A DNA stretch of 64,000 nt from Bacidia rubella (taxonomy: Eukaryota; Ascomycota; Lecanoromycetes; Lecanorales; Ramalinaceae), in contig JAVTIF010000013.1 in the NCBI GenBank assembly GCA_032158265.1, positions 806,001-870,000 of the forward strand, read 5' to 3'. Positions 58,300 through 64,000 of the stretch are shown one piece after another. The first letter of the stretch is position 1. Each line of letters opens with the position of its first letter. Position numbers and translations under genes: made by a program. The notes below the pieces were generated by a model. The model did not search any database and was not told the DNA's origin. It saw only the letters and a list, made by a program, of their open reading frames with translations.

Positions 58300-59700
58300 A
58301 ATATTTTCTTAAAAAAGAATGTTAATAAGTTATTACTTTTTAAATTAGATAACTATACTATTAAGTTAAATAAGAAAGATTTATTATATAGACTTATTTG
58401 TAATTTATCTAAAAATAAACTCTTAGAGCTTTATTAATATATTAATAAAATATTAATAAAAAACTAGATTAGATATTTAATATTTTTAGCTAAAGCTTTT
58501 ATTATCTTTATTCTAAAAAAATTTAAAAAATTATATTTTTATATTAATTACTAAGGACTAAATAAAGTTATAGTTAAAAACTATTATTCTTTGCCTTTAA
58601 TTATAAAAACTCTTAATTATTTATATAATATAAAAAAATTTATAAAGATAAACCTTAAAGATATATATTACTATATTTATATTAAAGAAAATAATAAATA
58701 GAAAACTATTTTTAGAATATAATATAGCTATTTTAAATATGTTATGCCCTAGGCTATACAGGGCTACTCAGCGATAAAAGACGGGTTTTAAATTGGTTCG
58801 GTAAGTGAACTAACTATAGCCCGCTCGCGGATTTCACGGTGCTCGCTAGGTTGCCACCTGCGAGCAATACGAGCGGCGCGAGCATCGCGAATATTTATTA
58901 AGTATATAGATATCGCTCTTTTCTATCTTAGATAGATCCGCTCTTTAGTAGTTAATATATTTATTATTAAATACCCCTAACGGAGTTCCTTAAAATAAGT
59001 CGTATACTTCTTTTATAGCTAAGCCAATATACTGCGCCCCGCTATAGTCACGCATAAGATTTGTTATTACCTGCCAAGCGAACCCCACTGTTCCACGGCC
59101 ATTGCAAGGCAAACGACCGTTACAAAATATATAATTTTGCTTTTTAACTTAATTAATATACTTGCTATATTTTAAATATATATTGATTGTGCTTTTATTA
59201 ATTTTATTAATATTTTCTATATTATATATTTTAATAATATCCTAATTTATTCTAATTTAGAAAAACAATGTTAGTTATATATCTAAAGAGTATTAAAATA
59301 CCTGCGTAAGTATTAGCTCTTTATTAATTTAGATAAATACAATCTTAATATTAATTGCTTAAAGCTTTTTAAGTTTATTATATTTACTAATAACATAAAA
59401 ATAAACCTAGAAAAAGTATTAACAATATTAATATAACTATACTTTAAAATATATTAAAGAGTTTAAGTTTTTTTTAATTTTATAAACTTTTATTATTGCT
59501 TTATTAAATATTATTCAGTAAAATTTATATTATTAATTAGCTTATTAAAAAGCAATATTAATAAGTATAAGCTAAAGTTTATAATATAGATTCTTAAGGC
59601 TAATACTGCTTTTAAATAGCTATATAATAATTTTATAAAAAAACTTCTTTTAATATACTTTAATTTAGAGAAGCAAATTAAATTAAAAACTAACATTTCT
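58300..59700 (+). pseudogene. reverse transcriptase remnant, split by solo LTR 58740-59124
   Basis: Before the insertion the frame shows GLNKVIVKNYYSLPLII and LKDIYYYIYIKE, degraded forms of the gypsy RT core. After it follow LLFNLINILAIF (from MPFGLTNAPATF) and IIYFNNILIYSNLE (from IVYLDDILIYS). The two catalytic Asp of YxDD are Asn (59233-59238). Several Trp codons are stops. Confidence 0.7.
58740..59124 (+). mobile_element. solo LTR of the 3.4 kb element family, AAATA target duplication
   Basis: A 385 bp copy of the 52076/55084 LTR with intact ends TGTTATGCCC and ACCGTTACA. AAATA lies on each side (58735-58739 and 59125-59129). It is the least mutated of the three copies and still GC-richer than its surroundings. 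It lies inside the RT of the chromovirus, so it inserted later and then lost its interior by LTR-LTR recombination. Confidence 0.85.
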
Positions 59701-60584
59701 AGTTTCAATATCTTAAGTATAATATTATAGCTTAATAAGTATAATATTTATAGGCTAATAGTATATTACTTATAAAAGATAATTAATACTAAAATAAACT
59801 ATAGAATATATAATTAAAAATTATTAACTATTATAAAGATTCTTAAGCAATAACGCTATTACCCAGAAAGCGTATAATATATTATATAAATATAGATTAA
59901 TTATAAGAATTTTAAAGGCTTTATAGGCTTTAAAAAGCTTAATAGCAAATAATATTATTAGGTTATAAAACTTATTATAATAAATTTTAAAATCTACTAT
60001 TATTTTAATAATATAAATTTTATTAATTATTTATTATATTATCTTAATTATAAAAGGATGTTTATTAATATTATTATAATATTGCTAATACTATAGAATA
60101 TACTTATTTTATTTAATAATAAAAAGTTAATATTTTAAGCTATAAAAACAATTTAACTAAAGTGTTTATATAAAGAGCAATATAAAAAGAAAAAGCTTAA
60201 ATTTTAACTTAAGTCTAAATATTTAGAAAAGCTAAATATTAAATTATTGCTTTATTAAGATTCTAAGAGTATTCTAAGGGATATTTAAATACTTGAAAAA
60301 AATAATAAAACCCTTTAAAAAGTACTATATTTATTAGTATATATAGCTATAAATAGTAAAATAATATATAATAATATTATAGTATTTATTTTTAGTATAA
60401 TTTAGTAAATCTAGCGAAAAGATATTTTTATATAAAAAATACTAAAAGATATAAAAAATAATATTATTAAATTTTACTAGACTATAATTTATTAATAATA
60501 ATAAAATACTACTTTATTGAAATATTCTATTTATATTAAATAAGTCTGCCTTTTATTTTAAATTTATAATAAAATACTATAATA

Positions 60585-61591
60585 ATTTTCTTGCTAGCTA
60601 TTTTATATCTAAAAAAAGTAAAACTTTTTTTTAGTATTATTATAATTAACTATGCTTATCTAAAGATATTAAGCAATATTATAAGATTTATAAGATTTAT
60701 TAACGTATAAAGGTTTATAAATATAAGTTTTATAGTAAACTTATTCCTTTACTTATTTTAATAGGTTCTTAAAAGCAAATCTTAATAAACTTTATTATAG
60801 GCTTAATATTAAGTTATAGTTTTAAAAAGTATTTAAACTATATATTTATAATAGTTAATTGCTTTATTAAGATAGCGTATAATATCTTATATAAAAAGAC
60901 CTTAATAATAGTAAGCTTTATTAATTTTATAGATATATATATATTTACTTAATATAGGTTGTTTAATAGTATAGTTAATGATAATTTTTATTTATTTATT
61001 AGTGTTTATTAGTTAGAAGTATATTATTAGCTAAAGATTAGATATAGTTTTAGTATAATATTCTATCTTTAAATAAATAGTCTAATTAAGCGCTAAAATT
61101 AATTATTAAAGTACTGTTTTTATATATACTGCTATAAGAATTAATATAGATACTTAGGTAAAGTTTTTATACTAAGTTTTTATACTAGGCGGAATTCTTA
61201 TATAACTAGTTTTAATATAATATAATAAGTATTAAAGTTAAAAATAATTTTATAAAGAAAAAAGGAGTTTTAGCTTTCAAAAAACAAATCTAGAAATTAT
61301 ATAAATTAAAAAAAACACTTATTGCTAAATTTAAATATATATAAAAATATTAAAAATATTATAGAGATAAATTATATAAGCTAAAAATATATTACTCAAG
61401 CAATAAAATTCTTTTATTAATAAAAAACTTAAAGCAAAAAATATTAAACAAGAAATTAAATATAAAATTTTATAGCCTATATAAAATTATAGAATATATT
61501 AGTACTTAAATATATTATTTAATTCTTTTTAAAGGTACTAAGATTTATAATATCTTTAATATATTATTTTTTAAGGAATATTATTTTTAGT
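60585..61591 (+). pseudogene. integrase remnant (zinc, core, GPY/F)
   Basis: Readable fragments include YKFYSKLIPL, ISINFIIGLILS and YLNYIFIIVNYFIKIAY (from an integrase catalytic core, DFI.GLP and VVDR.TKMAH), then LLIKNLKQKILNKKLNIKF and YSLYKIIEYI from the GPY/F module. Stops are frequent. Confidence 0.6.
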
Positions 61592-61704
61592 AAAGTCAAA
61601 ATCTATTATATTCTTTTCTAAAAATTATTATAAATAAAGAAAAATAAGATATTTAAATACTAACTAATAAAGAGATTAAATAAGATATATTTAATAATAA
61701 GTAT

Positions 61705-61820
61705 CTATAATATTTAGTTAAATAAATAAATTAGCTATTTATTTATAACTTATAAGTTTATAAAGATAATTTTAAATAATCTTAAAAGTTTTTAAAGAAA
61801 TATAATAAAAAGCATTTTAG
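61705..61820 (+). pseudogene. chromodomain remnant
   Basis: The frame reads YLVK, stop, IN, ...VYKDNF...KFLKKYNKKH, matching YLVKWxGxP...F.KKHP of chromoviral integrase tails with Trp replaced by stops. It places the element in the chromovirus clade. Confidence 0.45.
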
Positions 61821-61829
61821 GTTTAAAAA

Positions 61830-62330
61830 GAAGTATAAATAAAAATAAATAATTTATTTGAAGATTAACTAGACTATTAAAATATCTATAAAGTTCTATA
61901 GGTATTAATATATTGCTATTAAATAAGATTATTAAATATATATATATTAAAAAATCCTAAAATAGTTTAAAATACTAAAATATATATATTATTAAAAGTA
62001 ATATAAAAAGCTTAAAGAATTAATAATAGCTAATTATATAGATAATAAGAAGCTTAAAAGTAATATAAAAACCTCTTAAAAAATATTAAATATAATTAGA
62101 AATAACCTAGCTAATAACTTAGAAAAAAACTATACTAGATTAGATAAGATTATTAGCTAACGTTAGTAATAATTAAGTTAAATAAGAAACTTATAAAGTA
62201 ATAACAAAGTTATAAATATTTTTTAAAAATAATATTTTAATTCCTTGCTTAGGTAATTATATCCAAAATATATATTTCAAATATAATATTAATATATATT
62301 ACAATATAGCTTTCAGGAACTAATTGCAAT
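61830..62330. other. AT-rich DNA between chromovirus and the next element
   Basis: No gene or motif assignable; probably 3' LTR remains of the chromovirus, which could not be aligned by eye. Confidence 0.4.
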
Positions 62331-64000
62331 AAAATAAGTATAATAAGATATATATCTCAGAACAGATTCTACGGTTATAGAAAGCATTTATAAATAGAAG
62401 AACTTTAGCTATGTTTTTATTTATAGTATAAATTAAAAGATACAAGAATAAGCGGCTAGATCAGGATAATTAAGCACTAAGGCTGCTAAGCATACTAAGC
62501 AAGTAATTAGTCTATTTAGAATAATTAGTGACTAAGCATTTTAAGCACCTTAAGCAGAAAGCTAAAAATTATATATATAAACCCCTTAATAAACAAGTTA
62601 CTAGGACTTCCTTTCTATATTCAATAATAAGTTCATTTTTTTACTATAGACTTAAATAATTATAACTTAATTATATTATTTATAGCACCTTTTTATATTA
62701 TAGTTCTGATCACTATTTAATCCCCGAGAACTAACTTGTTTATTTAGCTTTTTAACTTAGCTAATATAGATTACTAATAAATAAAATCCTAAAGTCGCAA
62801 TATATTAAACACCTTTAAAATAAGTACTACTGGAACTTTACGTCAACAAGGAAACATATTATATCGACTTACTGTTTTGGATAGTAATAGAACTAAATTA
62901 TTTAAGCCTGACTTTTATTATAGAGAAAGGAACAAGCTTAATAACTAGCTACTTTAGTTGGATCTATATTTTTAACTTTTAGGAAATATATTAAATAGGA
63001 ACTAAATTACCTTTGCTATTATATTTATATAAAACAAAGCTCTTTTATAGATTAACTCAGACTTATAAGAATATATAAACAGAGAAGCAAGCTTTAAGAT
63101 TAAAGTATAGATTAAAAATTATAATGTTTTTAAAGCTTATATTAGAAGAATATTTAGATTTTTTAATAAAGAATAAACCGCTAAAAGTATTATATAGCAA
63201 ATATAATAAACTAAGAATATTGCAGACTATATAACAATATTTCAGTACTATATAGCCTAAACCGAATAGAATAGCAACGTCTAAATAGTAGTATTTCGCT
63301 AAGGACTATAAAATAATATCTAGGACGAACTTGTAAAGTTTAGAGGAGAAATCGATACAATTAATAAGCTTATAAAAGTATTAGTTAAACTAGATAACAA
63401 GCTATATTAAAGATAACTTAAAAAACAAGAATCTTAAAATAAATATACAAGATAAGTTGCTTAGGGTTATTTAGGATACTAAAGACGCTGTAACTATAAA
63501 AGCTATTAGCTATAAAAATAGGCTAATATACAAGGTAATTCTATAGAGTTAAATGTAATAAGATTACAAGGTAAAAGTAAGAAAAGAGTATTTAACCCTT
63601 AGAAGTGCTACGCTTGTAGAAAACCCGGACATTTTATATATAATTATAGGTCAAAGAATAAAATACAACAACCACAATTAAATATATTAAGAAGGCTTTT
63701 GATATTAAACCCTCTATTATATAATAAAGGGGATAAAAGAGAAGAAGAAGACATCGACTTAGATATTTTATTTTTCACGTTAGTAAGGAATAACGCCTAA
63801 AAATAAACGCTAATTGAATACAAAAAATACGAGGAACTAAATAATAATAAATTGATTTAAGACGAAACTGATTATTTACTTATAAATTAAAAAAATAAAA
63901 TTATCAGAGCAAGTATAAAAATATAAGAACTAGAAAGGAGCTTATATAAGAGCAATTGAGATTAATATATTAATAAAAGCAACAAATAACAATATTACGC
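62330..64000 (+). mobile_element. second gypsy-type element, leader and gag, running off the window
   Basis: The region is slightly less AT-rich than its neighbours. The frame around 63330-63420 reads LVKFRGEIDTINKLIKVLVKLDNKLY, resembling the end of a gypsy gag (W.ELV.FD..TLDELI.LA..IDNRLYER). A zinc knuckle is nearly intact at 63606-63647. The start is uncertain: 62330-62640 may be LTR or leader. Pol, if present, lies beyond the window. Confidence 0.55.
63606..63647 (+). pseudogene. near-intact gag zinc knuckle (CCH, last Cys to Tyr)
   Basis: The frame reads CYACRKPGHFIYNY. Three of four CCHC ligands remain and only the last Cys has become Tyr, so this element has suffered less RIP than the two to its left. 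Confidence 0.65.

Larger units (their letters stand above)
56600..61900 (+). mobile_element. Ty3/gypsy chromovirus remnant, interrupted by a solo LTR
   Basis: Plus-strand remnants occur in normal gypsy order. Gag starts near 56870 (PKKLYLYKGDF-like). A CCHC knuckle reduced to four Tyr is at 57595-57636. RT (from ~58300) has recognisable GLNKV and SLPLII, then, after the inserted solo LTR, an LPFGLTNAPATF-like segment and YFNN for YxDD at 59227-59238. The integrase zinc and core regions span ~60585-61100, with a GPY/F-type module to ~61591. A chromodomain-like end spans ~61705-61820, where every Trp codon is a stop. Its own LTRs were not delimited, so the ends are approximate. There is no intact frame. 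Confidence 0.75.
50770..64000. repeat. AT-rich RIP-degraded retrotransposon block
   Basis: From about 50,770 to the window end the sequence is mostly A and T, with very frequent TpA. Every retrotransposon frame is riddled with stop codons in the pattern expected from C-to-T and G-to-A change on either strand (TGG to TAG/TAA, CAC to TAC, GAT to AAT). No cellular gene is detectable. Individual elements are listed separately. The stretches 50,770-51,436, 51,604-52,051 and 55,530-56,600 are AT-rich with no assignable content. Confidence 0.9.

Noticed and set aside
59511..59708. 65-codon minus-strand ORF
   Set aside because: Antisense to the degraded chromovirus pol and purely compositional.
50770..64000. 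Centromere or CRISPR-like array
   Set aside because: The repeats are LTR copies with target duplications, not regularly spaced short repeats; 13 kb of AT-rich DNA at a window edge is not enough to claim a centromere.

Overview
The window is nuclear DNA of a filamentous ascomycete (Pezizomycotina, most likely a Dothideomycete). The evidence is dense genes with 45-120 bp GT-AG introns, fungal-only families (ERMES Mdm10, aminoadipate reductase, HAM1-like, GT15 and GT32 Golgi mannosyltransferases) and a sharp switch into an AT-rich block of dead retrotransposons with the G:C-to-A:T damage expected of repeat-induced point mutation (RIP). The class-level call is an inference from gene style and homology recalled from memory.

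Positions 1-50,770 are ordinary gene-rich DNA with 21 protein genes on both strands. In order: an alpha-1,4-glucan lyase cut by the left edge; mitoribosomal mL43; triosephosphate isomerase; a polyglutamine disordered protein; a HAM1-like lipid-binding-fold protein; the glutathione-degrading amidotransferase DUG3; a ZRG17-type zinc transporter; an N-terminally short, nine-intron LYS2-type aminoadipate reductase; MDM10; a bestrophin-like channel; acetoacetyl-CoA synthetase; serine palmitoyltransferase LCB2; an OCH1-like GT32; a Mg-chelatase/MoxR-like protein without a Walker A motif; VPS16; a short kinesin-3; TAF14 (YEATS); RanBP1/YRB1; a large conserved membrane protein of unknown function; a KTR-type GT15 mannosyltransferase; and a DUF4604 protein. 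Exon structures were built by hand from splice signals, reading phase and recalled protein families. No pathway cluster is evident: these are mostly housekeeping genes, several in divergent or convergent pairs.

Positions 50,770-64,000 hold no living gene. This is a nested transposon graveyard: (a) a 157 bp solo LTR with 5 bp target duplications; (b) a 3.4 kb LTR element with 386 bp LTRs and a CCTAG target duplication, inserted into a ~79 bp near-palindrome; (c) a Ty3/gypsy chromovirus of about 5 kb (gag, RT, integrase, GPY/F, chromodomain remnants) whose RT is split by a solo LTR of family (b) flanked by AAATA; and (d) the gag part of a further gypsy-type element running off the right edge. 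RIP has turned the RT active site YxDD into YFNN and a CCHC zinc knuckle into four tyrosines, so relative damage and nesting give an insertion history.

Nothing here is convincingly a new biological system. The points most worth a second look are the nested LTR history with its palindromic target, the short LYS2 paralog, the small inverted-repeat element near 2.7 kb, and the two alternative N-termini of the bestrophin-like gene.
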